From assembly GCA_963965975.1 (NCBI GenBank), contig OZ014415.1, forward strand, positions 6,205,001 to 6,269,000: a DNA stretch of 64,000 nucleotides, given 5' to 3'. Positions within the stretch are counted from its first letter, which is position 1. Each line of letters starts with the position of its first letter. The DNA comes from Xestospongia bergquistia (lineage: Eukaryota > Porifera > Demospongiae > Haplosclerida > Petrosiidae). Below are positions 30,597 through 43,558 of this stretch, in pieces. A program made the position numbers and the translations under genes. The notes below the pieces were generated by a model that saw nothing but the letters and a program-made list of their open reading frames with translations, searched no databases and was not told where the DNA came from.

Positions 30597-31107
30597 TTTT
30601 TCAATTAGTGTTGTTTTGGTAATGAAAATAATTTTAGTATTAGTATTAATTTTAGCAGTAAATCGAATATTGTTTTAGTTTTAATTTAGTTATGGTAGAT
30701 TCTGGTGATTTTTTAATTTTAATTTAGTTATGGTAGATTCTGGTGATTTTTTAGATTTTGTTATAGTTTTAGCTACTACATATATATAATGATTTTAATA
30801 ATGGCGACTCATATAATTCGGTAATCAATAGGACGATCGATTAGACAATCGATTGCGAATCGACCGGTCACAAAATAGATTATTACTACTAACCTATCCT
30901 ACTAAGGATGGCAATGGCCCCATTAGGCAAGAGCAACTAACTACCATAGTGGTTGACAGCCTAAAGCAATTTCCTATTGAGAAAACAGAAATTCAAGCAT
31001 ACATACGCTGGTTTTTTTCATCAACGAATTCCCGTTTTGAATCTTAAATAAATTAAATGGGCGTGGTCCTCTAAAGGTTAAGAATCTATTGTCCTTTACT
31101 AGGGTGC

Positions 31108-34032
31108 TCCATACATCCCTATATATTAAGCACTGCCGTGCTTTATGATAAACAAGGTGAGGCTAGAATATGGCTGACTTTGAAGACTACCATACTACAT
31201 CTAAAGACTATGATAAAGGTGACCAATGATCTATTTCATTATATCATCTATCATTTAACCTGTTTGGGTGGATGTTGTATTGGGAGCTGTGGCACATGTA
31301 ATGCAAGGAAAGTTAAGTGAATCAATAGTACTGGATATTGGTAAGTGTGTTAAATGTGTACTTATATATGGAATATGAACTACGACAAAAATAGACATAA
31401 AATTCTTGATTATTGCACTGTCTAAATTCACGATGTTACCAGAAATTTGCAATTATTACATTTCGTGATTCACAATTTAAATATGAATTCATGATTATTG
31501 CAATACATAGATACTGAGTTTAATATAATAATGTGTGACTTTATAGATGTTGCATCATGTTCTTGGTAACACACCTCAAGAATATAAAGGTCCTCGTCAG
31601 ATCATTAAAGAAGCATATTGTATTCTCAAAGACAGGGGTGTCCTCATTGTAAATACTTCTTCACATGAGCAAATCCTTTCAGCTTTTTTGAATCATATCT
31701 TATTCCAATAGTTGTCAAAAAATTGGCTACAAAGTGATCATAAACATTATAACTTCATATTATTTATTGGTCATATATCTCTATATATCTACCAATTGAT
31801 GTTCTATGTCATCAAATGGAAGAGATGAGTTTCTTAGTTGATTCCATTGTTTCATATTGTAAAGAATCTATTTTGAATATGGATTTATATCATTGAGGTT
31901 GAAAAGCATACAACTCCTGCCAATCATCTGATGCTGCATTAGACAAACCTCTGTAATCTGCTGATGACCATATTTAAATTACAACTACACACAATGTGAT
32001 GCAGTTGTATATACTTTCCTCCTTTTGTGAGAGACTATAGGCTTTTGATAGTGTGCATATAATGAATTGAATATTATAATAAGCATAGGCTATAATTATC
32101 CTGAATTGGATTTCTCTTTAATATTTATAAATAGCAGAGTGACTTCCACTAAGTTGTTATAACTGACTTTTACAGTGTGTTCTACCATGTAACAATAGTA
32201 GCATAACAACATGGCTATATGTATTAGCTAGTAATGTTAATACTGTAAAGAGTCTACTCTTTAAATCACAATGGAGCAATTGAGTAAGATAACTGCTAAT
32301 TGAGAGTGTATGAAGTTAGAACAATAACCTCAGGTGTAGGTTTATAATGGCAATTTATAAAGTATGGAGTGGACCCAGCTCTGCCTCTACAATTGGGCAC
32401 CATACATCTAAATGTCTTGTTTGTAGAGAAGACTCCCACAAAAACGAATTAATGACTAATGGGACTTCCTTTCTAAATATTAGCAAAAAAACTCTTACCA
32501 TGCAGGTCTATATAGGTTTATAAGCTATTATTTATAAACAAACCCCCAAAATTGGTTACAAAGTGAGCATAAAAGCTTGTAACTTCATTAATATATTTAT
32601 TGTTCATATATCTCTAGATTTCCACCAATTGATGTTCTATGTCATCAAATGGAAGAGACAGGTTTCTTAGTTAAGTCCATTGTTTCACATTGTAAAGAAT
32701 CTATTTTTGATGTGGATTTATATTATGATCCACAAGGTCCTTTTAATAAAGAATGGAGAAATACTAGCAGGTATTTAACCATATATTATCTCAAAAGTCC
32801 ATGCATTGCCTCATAAAGATTAAAGAGTGTGCAACTCTTATACCTAAAAACAGATGCAGCATTATAGACAAGCCTCTGCAATCTGGTCATCATGCCGTGT
32901 GATGCAGTTGCATACCCTTTCCTCTTTAGCCTTGTAAGGCTATCCATATGTATAATGATTGGTTATTTAACCAATCCATTTTTGTTATAAGCAATACATA
33001 ATAAGATACTGAGAAGCTAAATATAGTAAATACCACTCTGTTTTAATTATAATTGCTAATATTCTAAAATGGCCAAGACATTAATGTTGTAAACAGAAAT
33101 TGGTAATGGATTTCCTTATTAAGACAAAGCAACAGATATTCCTACCCTTCCTTGTTACTACAGTGCAAACATTCAAAGGAAATAGACTCGTTGTACATGC
33201 AGATTAAGGTGCGTGCATGGCTTGACTTGTGCATGTTTTGTTAAAGTTCTCAGTGTTTCATCAACCAACCCATTTTATAGTGATATGCATGGGCCTTTTT
33301 TGATGGTCTGCATAATGAATTGAACATAATAAGCGTGGACTATACATATATATACTGAGGTGAAAGTCTCTGTAGTATTTATAAACTGGAGGCCAAAGGT
33401 ATGATGGTTGTAAATAGGATAGTGAGCTCTACTAAGTTAAAAACTGACTTCTATAACTACCATGTAGCAATGGTAGCATAGCAACATTGCTACATGTATT
33501 AACAATAGTAATACTGTAAAGAGCTTATTCTTCAAGACACAATAGAGCAATTGAGTAAGACAACAGCTAATTGAGCAAGAGTATGTGAAGTTTTAATAAT
33601 TATAGTCAGGTACAAGTTATAAACTATGGACTGGGCCCAGCTTTGCCTCTAAAATTGGGCACCAGTGTCTTATTTGTATAGTGAACTCCCATGAAAACCA
33701 ACCAGTGTCTAATAGGACTTCCTCTCTATAATTATTAGCTAGTAAACCTATAAATAAAGTTAAGCTATTTATAAATGGAGCAATCTGATGGTCAACAATA
33801 CATACACAATAGAAGTTTACTTATTGGACGGATATTCAACATCAAATTTTTTTATATTCCTGCTGTTAGTACCTAGGCTCTAGCTACTCCTGAAGAACTA
33901 GAAGAAGCACTCACTAGTTGGAAGAAGAAGATAGATGATGGTACTGCAGATCAAGTGATCAAAGATGTTAATTCTGTGAGAAGAGAATTAGGAGAAACAA
34001 CCACTTTAGTTGCTTTTAAGGGCCTTTTGTAA
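31108..34032 (+). pseudogene. Methyltransferase array copy 3, composite pseudogene
   Basis: Two partial copies are fused. Part a has the conserved promoter block, exon 1 (31170-31218) and exon 2 (31258-31336) whose acceptor and first codons are lost by a 7-nt deletion. Exon 3 is missing. Exon 4 (31547-31733) has a 1-nt deletion, and the truncated exon 5 (31786-31895) has lost its AG acceptor. After intron-5-like sequence the copy re-enters at the end of exon 4 (32548-32562). It continues as part b with a clean exon 5 (32618-32770) and exon 6 (33870-34032) in which TGG has become TAG at the third codon (33875-33877). No functional protein is possible. Confidence 0.8.
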
Positions 34033-36174
34033 CTTTACAAGAGAAACCTACATATCATGATTATGTTTTATCAAATTAATTTTTATACAATTTAATTGAT
34101 ATAAAAATAAAACACAAACGATATGTGTCGTCCAGACATTGTTGCTCTTTAAATCTAGTACCAAATATATGATTTATGTTTGTAAGCTATTATAGCTACA
34201 TTGTAGTATTATGCAGAATTGAAAACTCTTAAAATAATGACTTCACTGATTGCATAGACACGCCGGGATTGCATTGGAAGCGCTCATGCACTTCCTGTTT
34301 TTACATTGTAATAATGGAAGTGGCTAAAATTAGAGTTTTTAGTTCTACATAATAAAATAAAGAAGCTATTATAGTGAACTATAACATGCTAACCCAACAC
34401 AACAATGTTTCATCTTTCAATACATAACTGAATTGCTGGACTATATGTCTTGCTATAAGTTCTAGAGCACCAAAGTGAGTACCTTGATGACCTTTCCATT
34501 GGATATATCATTAAGTGAAAAGACTTACTTCAAAGTCATTGGTTTAAGCCAATGTAGCTTTGTTCCTTAATACTATTTATGCTTAAATATTTCAATATTA
34601 AAGTCAGTATTAGAAACTAGAGTCCCAAATTTTATAGTACAAATGAGCAATTCAAACTTTGTAAATAAAATGGCACTAGTGGAGAGAAGCTGAGGAATTG
34701 AGGAATTTATATGTTGACAGATTGTCCTTGAAATAAGTCTCACATAGAAGTCAGCGAGGCATTACAGCAGTGATATCCAGAACTAAAGGGACTTTGTACT
34801 AGAAGTGTGAAGACACTAGCTTTTGTATCAATTACAGCATCCATGCATATAACCTCTAGATTGTCTCAGAGCGAGCTCTCAAGGGTTATGAGCTAAGCTG
34901 TCTACCAAGTGTTCACACAACAGCATCTTAAACTAAATCTTATGTTTCATCCTTATGATTATCAGGTTGGTCCAACATATGGCAGAAAGATTTTTGGGTG
35001 AAATTAATGGTGAAGGGTTAACTGTAGCAAGATGCAAGAGCAAATTGATATAGATATGGATTCATGACATCATTATTTTTGCACTTCTTGGCTCACAATC
35101 TTATAAAATTTATACTAATAATATTTTTATGAAGTTTTCTTTGTTAGTTTTATATTTGCAATACTAATTGCATATTTTGTATATACAGTACAACTTAATC
35201 AAATTCATGTTCTCTATGACAGACTGACTAGTTCTACTTACATTACTTGCCAGTAGTTTAACTAGATTTAAGATTTCACAAATATTCCCACCAAATGCTT
35301 GAAATTAAAGGGAAGGTTTGTTAAAATAATCTAGTCTAATTAAAATCACACCAAAAACACTATATATAAATTTAAAACCAAATTCAAAATTAATTTTTAT
35401 CTTGTAAATTAAAACATTTTAGTGTTTTCATCTTATAACTTCCAAGAAGATTCATTTTTCACAACATTAAGTAGTGATTATTAATTTTCCTGAAGTTTTA
35501 TCTTTTAAAATATTTGAAATTAAATTTTCAGTGATGTTTAAAAATATATTTTTGATTACAAATTTTTAGTGATAGCAAGTATAGTTAACCACTCACATAA
35601 TTGCAATTGCCTTAGGTGTAGGTCTATGACATCAATTTATAAACTATGAGGTGGAACCAGCAATACCTCTACAATTGGGCACTATACATCTAAGTGTCTT
35701 GTTGGTATAGAGGACTCCCATGAAAACCAGTCAATGACTACTAATAGGACTTCTTTGAATGTGACCTGATTTACAAAAAGGGACCACTTCTGTCAAAACA
35801 TTTGTGGCCTGTTTAGTCAAAGAAACACTGTTAAAGCATATCAAAAAACAGTTTTGCATTCATATAAAATAGTTATGCATATATAGCAACTGTATGTATA
35901 CAAAACTGACATGTTTGAGATGTTTTAACAGTACTAGTGGTTTGTTCATAAATTAGGTCACAAATGTTTTGACAGAAGTGGTCCCTTTTTGCTAATCAGG
36001 TCATAAATATTAGCTAAAAAAACTCTTACAAGGTTTATAAGTAGATTTATGCATGAACCTCCAGATCCAATGAAAAAATCTGATGGTTAATTAAACATAC
36101 ACAATATATTTATTTTTTTGATAGATATTAAATTGTAATTACATCAGTTCTTTGTATTTTATATTTTTACAGTT
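34033..36174. other. Spacer inside the methyltransferase array, mostly paralogous repeats
   Basis: No gene seen. The part 35150-35600 is paralogous to 38490-38832 plus 40759-40850 (the flanks of the hAT insertion). The part 35630-35755 is a copy of the intron-5 block that recurs near 30170, 32340, 33610, 37800, 42260 and 44640. The interval therefore appears to be debris of former array units. Confidence 0.6.
35760..36005. mobile_element. MITE, family 1 copy b
   Basis: About 46-bp terminal inverted repeats: TGTGACCTGATTTACAAAAA then GGGACCACTTCTGTCAAAAC at the left. The right end reads TGACAGAAGTGGTCCC and then TTTTTGCTAATCAGGTCATA. It interrupts the intron-5 repeat block; uninterrupted versions at 32461-32490 and 37900-37925 (ACTTCCTTTCTAAATATTAG) show the empty site. 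Confidence 0.88.
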
Positions 36175-36336
36175 TCTGGTCTCTAGCTACTCCTGCATGA
36201 AGAACCAGAAGAAGCACTCACAAGTTGGAAAAAGAAGCTAGATGATGGTACTGCAGATCAAGTGATCAAAGAGGTTGACTCTTTTAGAAAAGAATTAAGC
36301 CAAACAACTACAATTGTTGCTTTTAGGGACTGAAGT
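36175..36336 (+). pseudogene. Orphan methyltransferase exon 6
   Basis: The sequence after a TTTACAG acceptor aligns with exon 6 of the array copies, but four extra bases (GCATGAAG for GAAG) shift the frame after the sixth codon and a base is missing near the end. It lies about 90 bp before the start of copy 4, the same spacing as exon 6 of copy 5 to copy 6 and exon 6 of copy 7 to copy 8. It is therefore the tail of a unit whose front has been deleted. Confidence 0.75.
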
Positions 36337-36422
36337 AGAGATATTATATACTAATATCATATAATATTGAAAACAGCTATATAGTATGAAATGATTTTCT
36401 ACCTAGGAGGTGGGGCTAGAAT

Positions 36423-38218
36423 ATGGCTGACTTTGAAGACTACCATACTACATCTAAAGACTATGATAAAGGTGACCAATGGTCTGTTGCATAATATCAT
36501 GTATCATTTAGCTCGACAACCTGTTGGAGTGAATGTCATATTGGGAGCTGTGGCACGTGTAATGCAAGGAAAGTTAAGTGAATCAACAGTAGTGGATATT
36601 GGTAAGTGTGTCACATGTGTACTTCTATCTACCATACATCTCTCAGGTTGTGGTACTGGTAACTATGCTCTGGCTCTGAGTCCTTATATTGGACAAATTA
36701 CAGGTATTGATTATAATGATGGTATGTTGGAGAAAGCAATTGAAAAGACAGCTCATCTTCCTCATGTGAAGTTACTTCAAGGTAATGCTCTCAACTTACC
36801 TCTTCCTGATGGTTACTGTGATGCTGTCATATGTACACAGGTTGGCTACTACATAGATACTAAGCTTAATATGGTAATATGTGACTTTATAGATGTTACA
36901 TCATGTTCCTGGTAACACATCTCAAGAATATAAAGGTTCTCATCAGATAATTACAGAAGCATATCGTATTCTTAAAGACAGGGGTGTCCTCATTGTGAAT
37001 ACTACTTCACATAAGCAAATCCTTTCATCTTTTTTTGAATCATATCTTATTCCAACAGTTGCCGAAAAATTGGTTACAAAGTGAGCATAAAGCTTGTAAC
37101 TTCATTATATTTATTGTTCATATATCTCTAGATATCCACCAATTGATGTTCTATGTCATCAAATGGAAGAGACAGGTTTCTTAGTTGATTCTATTGTTTC
37201 ACATTGCAAAGAATCTATTTTGAATGTGGATTTATACTTTGATCCACAAGGCCCTTTTAATAAAGAGTGGAGAAACTTTAGTAGGTATATTGACTAGATC
37301 TTAAAAGTCCATAGCCTTATACAGATTGAAGAGCATGCAACTCCTGTCAAATAACTGATAACTGTTGTAGCATTAGATAAACAAACTTCTGTAATTCTGG
37401 TCATCACTATATTTGAAGTAATCCTACACTCCAAGTGATGCAGTTGCATACACTTTGTAAGAGGCTGTAGACTTCTGATATAATCTGCATAGTGAACTGA
37501 ATATTACAATAAGCATATAGGTTATATGCTGAGGTGGAGGTCTCTTTAGTATTTATAAACTGAAGGTGAAAAGCATGACATTTATAAATAGTATAGTGAC
37601 CTCTGCAAAGTTATATAATTGACTTTTACGGTGTGTTCTACCATGTACCAATAGTAGTAGCATAGCAACATTGCTATATAATGCTAATACCGCAAAGAGC
37701 CCATTTTTCAAATCACAATGGAGCAATTGAGTAAGACAACTGCTAATTGAGAGTGCATAAAGTTAGAAACAATTATCTCAGGTACAGGTTTATTACAACA
37801 ATTTATAAATAATGAAGTGGACCCAGCTCTGCCTCTACAATTGGGCACCATATAAGTTGTTTGTATAGAGGACTCCCATGAAAACGAGGTAATTAATGGG
37901 ACTTCCTTTCTAAATATTAGCCAAAAAAATCACCATATTTACAGGCCTAGGTTTATAAGCTATTTATAAACTTCCAATGGAGTAATCTTGTGGTCAATTA
38001 TATTGCATACACAATAGAAGTTGTCTTAATTATTTTTTATATTCCTGCTGTACAGTGTCTGGGCTCTAGCTACTCCTGAAGAGCTAGAAGAAGCACTCAC
38101 TAGTTGGAAAAAGAAGATAGATGATGGTACTGCAGATCAAGTGATCAAAGAGGTTAATTCTGTAAGACGAGAATTAGGACAAACAACCACTTTAGTTGCT
38201 TTTAAGGGCCTTTTGTAA
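36423..38218 (+). CDS. SAM-dependent methyltransferase, array copy 4 (intact)
   Basis: Exons 36423-36471, 36512-36601, 36647-36840, 36893-37080, 37132-37284 and 38056-38218 give an uninterrupted 278-residue protein. Motif I is VDIGCGTGNYALAL; the acidic motif II is GIDYN, where the others have GIEYN. LPLPDGYCDAVICT and MLHHVPGN follow. The C-terminus ends GLL, encoded by exon 6 of the copy 2/3 type. It starts after a short spacer (GAGGTGGGGCTAGAAT), not after the conserved promoter block. With no frame damage it is a candidate active gene, although expression cannot be judged from sequence. Confidence 0.82.
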
Positions 38219-38832
38219 CTTTACAATGAGAAACCTAATTATTATGATTATTTTTTATGTATTTTATAAATGTAATTGATGAAAATAACACAATATTATA
38301 TTACAATATATACTGTCAAGACATTGTTGCTCTTTAGATCTGGTACCAGTATATTTGTACTTTTAAACTGTTCAGGTTATTATATAGTATAGTAGTTTAT
38401 TACTTCCTGAATAGTTAACACTCTAGTGTTTTATATAAAGTGTTTTGTTAAGTTTGTGGAGTTGCAAGGCCTAGCCTATTGACTAGTGAAACCATATTTT
38501 GTATATACCGTACAACTGCAAATTCATGGAATGTTCTCTATGACAGACTGACCAGTTCTACTTACATTCCTTGCCAGTAGTTTAACTAGATTTAAGATTT
38601 CACAAATGTCCCCACCAAATGCTTGAAATTAAAGGGAAGGTTTGTTAAAAATAATCTAGTCTAATTAAAATAACACCAAAAACACTATAAATAAATTTAA
38701 AGCTAAATTCAAAATTAATTTTTATCTTCTAAATTAAAACATTTTAGTGTTTTCATCTTTTAACTTCAAAGATTTAATTTTTACAACTTTAAGTAGTGAT
38801 TATTAATTTTCCTGAAGTTTAAACTTTTAAAA

Positions 38833-40763
38833 CTGTGGAGTAGGAACAGGGGGCAGCTGGCCCCAATATTGAAGCTTGGGGGCATTGCCCCCCAATACTT
38901 ACAGTTCAGCATGTATGCATAGTGCTGCTACATTTAAACAAAACTAAATAAAAGTGCTGAATTCATCTTGTTAGCACAGTGACATGATGATAGTGCAATA
39001 TGAGACTATGAGCAGCTGCAGCAGTCACATTATTTTGTGACACCACTTAGTGGCATGTGATGTGACACTGAGTATTCCCAGCTGCTCAAGAAACCATGAA
39101 GAAGAGAAAAATCAGCAGTACTCAAACTGAATGTAACAGTGTAAAAAAATACTTCTTTTCAGAGCCATCTCAAGGTAACTATTTCACTAATATTAAGAAC
39201 AGAGTAACAATTACAATTATGTCTACTCTTAGATTCTGAAAAATCTTGTTCTGACAAAATGGACTCTCAGCCAGATGAAGAGTTACAGCAAGTTGAAAGT
39301 GGATTGGCTGATAACTTTGAGAGAACCAATTTTAGTCCAAGTAACCTCTTCAATACTGCAGAGGATGATACTGTTAAAGAATGTGATGAACCGTGTTGTA
39401 CTGAAGGAGCCATCAATCAACCAACAGACTTGTATTTACTAAGGAAGTCTGAAAGAGTATTTGGATCAGGGAGAAATGGACAAAAGAGACACTTCCTGCC
39501 ATCATGGTATAAAACGTTTCATTTTTGCGCAACATCATTGAAAGTGTACTGCTTTTATTGCAAGGAAATGAACAAAATAAATCTCAACATCATGAGCACA
39601 AAAGCTGAACCAACATTTGCCACTACTGGCTTTTCCAATTGGAAGAAGGTCACAACACGATTTAAGGAACATGAATCATCTCAGAGATGCTGTATTTGCT
39701 CATGTGTCAGCCAATTCAACCTCCGTGAATGCAATGCTACAAAGTCAAGTTAATAGTGTTCAAGCCACAAGAAAAAGCAGTTTGATGAAGCAGCTAACTG
39801 CGCTATGATACCTGCTAAGGCAAGGTCTCTCTATTAAGAATAACCATGCTGGTGGTTCAAACTTGACTGTAATGATATAGCATGTACTTGAAGAAGTTAC
39901 ATGGGTAAAATCCAGCAAGTATCAGTCTCCTGAGAGAGAAAACTCAGAAACGATCAGAAGTTCAAAAGCTTTTTTGACTCAGTAAAGGATGAAGCCATGG
40001 AAAAGTGTGATCCACCAATTTTACCCAGACAAAGACATCTGCCTAACAGGTACAATGACGGTATAGCTGAGCACACTTTCCAATCCATATAAGACCTTTA
40101 TAGAAAAGAGTTTTTTGAGTTAATTGACAAAGTAACAGGAGATCTGGAAAGAAGATTTACACAAAGGAATTTCTTATTCATAAGAAGTATCGAGGGTCTT
40201 TTGATTAATAGTACCAATGGTGAACCAGTACATTTACCTGATGAAGTGATGGAGACATGCAAAAATGATATTGACATGGAAAAATTGAAGCTTCATCTAC
40301 AACTCCTCTCAGATGCAATAAAATCAGTAAACTTAAACGGAGTTCCAATTAAGGAAGTAACATGAATCAGTACCATTTGTGATGTTTTTAACGCACAGCC
40401 AACCTTAAAAAGTTTCATTACTGAGGTACACAAGCTTCTGAAACTTTACTTGACCATTTCTGTCACCACTGCTAGTGCAGAACATAACTTTTCTGCACTA
40501 AAGCGTGTCAAAACGTACCTAAGAAATGCCATGACTCAGTCATGATTAAATCATTGTATGCTCCTGCATATTCATAGAGAACTGACTGAAAATCTAAGCT
40601 TACCAGATATTGCTGAAGAATTCATCAAATGTAATGATAAAAGAATAAACTTTTTTGGACATATATATAATTTATTTTAATTGATTAAATATTGCTTTTG
40701 TTTTGTGAATCATTTTGCAATTGGGCTGCCCCCCCCAATAAAATTTTCCTTCCTACTCCACTG
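38833..40763 (+). mobile_element. Degraded hAT element with zf-TTF / ZMYM1-like transposase
   Basis: Terminal inverted repeats CTGTGGAGTAGGAA (left) and TTCCTACTCCACTG (right) delimit 1931 bp. The transposase starts at ATG 39096, has an intron 39175-39232, and encodes a zf-TTF domain: FLPSWYKTFHFC, then YCFYC, then FSNWKKVTTRFKEHESS. A frameshift near 39690 and several stops follow, and the central catalytic region is largely deleted. At 40430-40640 the hAT dimerisation C-terminus remains (LYLTISVTTASAEHNFSALK, then LLHIHRELTENLSLPDIAEE), with an in-frame TGA at 40544. Flanks are paralogous to 35150-35600. The uninterrupted paralogue reads CTTTTAAAATATTTG, so TAAAA is duplicated around the insertion (hAT normally makes 8 bp). 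Confidence 0.88.
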
Positions 40764-40936
40764 TAAAATATTTGAAATTAAAAATTTTCAGTGAAATTTA
40801 AATGTCTAAAAGATATATTATGTTTTTCATTACAAATTTTTAGTGATAGTTTACGAGACAGTAGTTAACTACACCCATAATATTTAATTTTGACCACGCC
40901 AAGCAAATGAGTTATTTATAAGGTGATTATAAAAAT

Positions 40937-42676
40937 ATGGCTGACTTTGAAGACTACCATACTACATCTAAAGACTATGATAAAGGTGACCAATGATCTA
41001 TTGCATTATATCATGTATCATTTAGTTCGACAACCTGTTGGAGTGAATGTCATATGGGGAGCTGTGGCACGTGTAATGCAAGGAAAGTTAAGTGAATCAA
41101 CAGTAGTGGATATTGGTAAGCGTGTCACATGTGTACATATATCTACATACCATACATCTCTCAGGTTGTGGTACTGGTAACTATGCTCTGGCTCTGAGTC
41201 CTTATATTGGACAAATTACAGGTATTGAATATAATGATGGTATGTTGGAGAAAGCAATTGAAAAGACAGCTCATCTTCCTCATGTGAAGTTACTTCAAGG
41301 TAATGCTCTCAACTTACCTCTTCCTGATGGATATTGTGATGCTGTCATATGTACACAGGTTGGCTAGTACATAGATACTGAGTTTAATATAATAATGTGT
41401 GACTTTATAGATGTTACATCATGTTCCTGGTAACACACCTCAAGAATATAAAGGTTCTCATCAGATCATTAAAGAAGCATATCGTATTCTTAAAGACAAG
41501 GGTGTCCTCATTGTGAATACTTCTTCACATGAGCAGATCCTTTCAGCTTTTTTTGAATCATATCTTATTCCAATAGCTTGCAAAAAAGTGGTTACAAAGT
41601 GAGCATAAAAGCTTGTAATTTCATTATATTTATTGTTCATATATCTCTAGATTTCCACCAATTGATGTTCTATGTCATCAAATGGAAGAGACAGGTTTCT
41701 TAGTTAGGTCCATTGTTTCACATTGTAAAGAATCTATTTTTGATGTGGATTTATATTATGATCCACAAGGTCCTTTTAATAAAGAATGGAGAAATACTAG
41801 CAGGTATTTAAAGCATAATATTGTCTTTAACAAGTGAAAGCATGCAACTCCTGGCAAACATCTGGTGCAGCATCAGACAAACCTCTGTAATCTGCTCCTG
41901 AACATATCTATGTATTCCTACACACCATGTGATGCAGTTGCATATACTTTCCTCCTTTGTGAGAGGCTATAGGTTTCAATAGTCTGCATAGGAATTGAGT
42001 GTTATAGTGAGCATAGGCTATATACTGAGGTGGAGGTCTCTTTATTTGTTTATAACTTGAAGACCAAAGGCTTGAGGTTTATAACTGACTTCTATAGTAT
42101 GTTTTACGATGTACCAACAGTAGCATAGCAACGTGTCCATACCTATTAGTAATATTAATACTGTAAAGAGTTTATTCTTTAAGACACAATTGTGCAATTG
42201 AGTAAGACAACTACAAACCGGAAGTGTATGAAGTTAGATTAATTGCCTCAGGTGCAGGTTTATAACATCAGTTTATAAACTATGGAGTGGACCCACCATA
42301 CATCTGAGTGTCTAGAGGACTCCCATGAAAACCAGCCAATAGCTAATGGGACTTCCTCTATATTAGCCAAAAACTCTTACCAGGTTATAAATAATTTACG
42401 AACCTCCAATACAATATTCAATAATTAATCTGATGGTCAATTATACATACACAATAGAAGTTTACTTTTTTGACAGATATTCAACATCACTTTTTTATAT
42501 TCTTACTTTACAGTTTCTGGTCTCTAGCTACTCCTGCAGAACTAGAAGAAGCACTCACTAGTTGGAAAAAGAAGATAGATGATGGTACTGCAGATCAAGT
42601 GATCAAAGAGGTTGAGTCTTTTCGAAGAAAACTAGGACAAACAACTACAATTGTTGCTTTTAAGGGACTGAACTAG
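40937..42676 (+). CDS. SAM-dependent methyltransferase, array copy 5 (intact)
   Basis: Exons 40937-40985, 41026-41115, 41165-41358, 41411-41598, 41651-41803 and 42514-42676 give 278 residues without interruption. It is very close to copies 4 and 7: CGTGNYALAL, LPLPDGYCDAVICT and MLHHVPGNTPQEYKG. The first residue of exon 2 is Val (VRQPVGV), shared with copy 2, where copies 1, 4 and 7 have Ala. The C-terminus ends FKGLN, like copies 1 and 7. The truncated copy 6 begins 93 bp after the stop codon. Confidence 0.83.
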
Positions 42677-42769
42677 AGACTATTATATACTAGTATCATA
42701 TTATAATTATAAAAATAGCTAGTATGAAATGATTTTCTAAGTATTTCATAAGGAGGTGAGGCTAGAAAT

Positions 42770-42920
42770 ATGGCTGACTTTGAAGACTACATCTAAAGAC
42801 TATGATAAAGGTGACCAATGATCTATTGCATTATATCATGTATCATTTAGCTCGACAACCTGTTGGAGTGAATGTCATATTGGGAGCTGTGGCACGTGTA
42901 GCGCAAAGAAAGTTAAAGTT
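42770..42920 (+). pseudogene. Methyltransferase array copy 6, truncated
   Basis: Exon 1 lacks 8 nt (CATACTAC) after GAAGACTAC and so stops after eight codons. Exon 2 is recognisable to about 42920 (CGACAACCTGTTGGAGTGAA) and then changes abruptly. The following sequence (AGCGAAATGTTTCCAG, then ACATTCAAACTCCGTATAAT) is homologous to 27920-28050, the region upstream of the copy 2 promoter. Copy 6 was thus cut by recombination into the upstream region of the next unit. Confidence 0.8.
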
Positions 42921-43258
42921 AAAGCGTCAGCGAAATGTTTCCAGTTGGATTAGGTCCCTGACTTTGGTTGTATATTGTAGGCCTATTTTTTATGAAAAAG
43001 CCTAGGACGGACATTCAAACTCCGTATAATCCCGTTTAATTGAAATTGGAAATGGGAATTGGAATGTCCGCTTGTGTGCAAGTCTCAGAAGAGGTCATTA
43101 AAAAAAGATCTTCCATTTGGTTATGCGACAACTGTGATAAAATTTCTGTATAATGTTGTATATAGTCAATCAAAAGTTTATTACAGTAAAATGAAAATTA
43201 ATGTTAACCTTAAATATTATTAGTATAGAATGAAATATAACAAGTTATATTTTTATAG

Positions 43259-43437
43259 ATCCTAGGATAAAATATTGCAAGCAATTTATTATCCTAGGAT
43301 AAAATATTGCAAGTCAAAATTTTTTGTCCTAGGATAAATTTTGTGCGGGTAGGACAAAATTGTGCAGCAATATTTTATCCTAGAATAAAATAATTTTGCA
43401 GTATTACATCCGGTCGGACAAAATTTAGGTAGGATAA
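43259..43437. repeat. Cluster of CCTAGGATAAAATATTGC palindromic units
   Basis: The unit TCCTAGGATAAAATATTGCA occurs twice directly (43260, 43292), a shorter form follows (43327) and an inverted copy (GCAATATTTTATCCTAG) is at 43368. ATCCTAGGAT is itself a palindrome. It lies 120-300 bp upstream of methyltransferase copy 7. It may be a decayed MITE or a regulatory array. Confidence 0.6.
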
Positions 43438-43498
43438 TAATTGTCATGACAAGGCTAATCTGGTTAAGAATCCGGTTTCGATACTCTAGGGCGCTCTA

Positions 43499-43558
43499 TA
43501 CATCCCTATATATTAAGCACTGCCAAACTTTATGATAATAACAAGGTGAGGCTAGAAT
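43499..43558 (+). promoter_or_regulatory. Conserved promoter block upstream of methyltransferase copy 7
   Basis: CATCCCTATATATTAAGCAC, then TTTATGATAATAACAAGGTG and AGGCTAGAATATGG match the blocks before copies 2 and 3. A candidate TATA box, TATATATTAAG, lies 45-55 bp before the ATG. Confidence 0.55.

Noticed and set aside
30853-31047. 64-residue plus-strand open frame before copy 3
   Set aside because: No recognisable family and no start context; lies in upstream repeat sequence.
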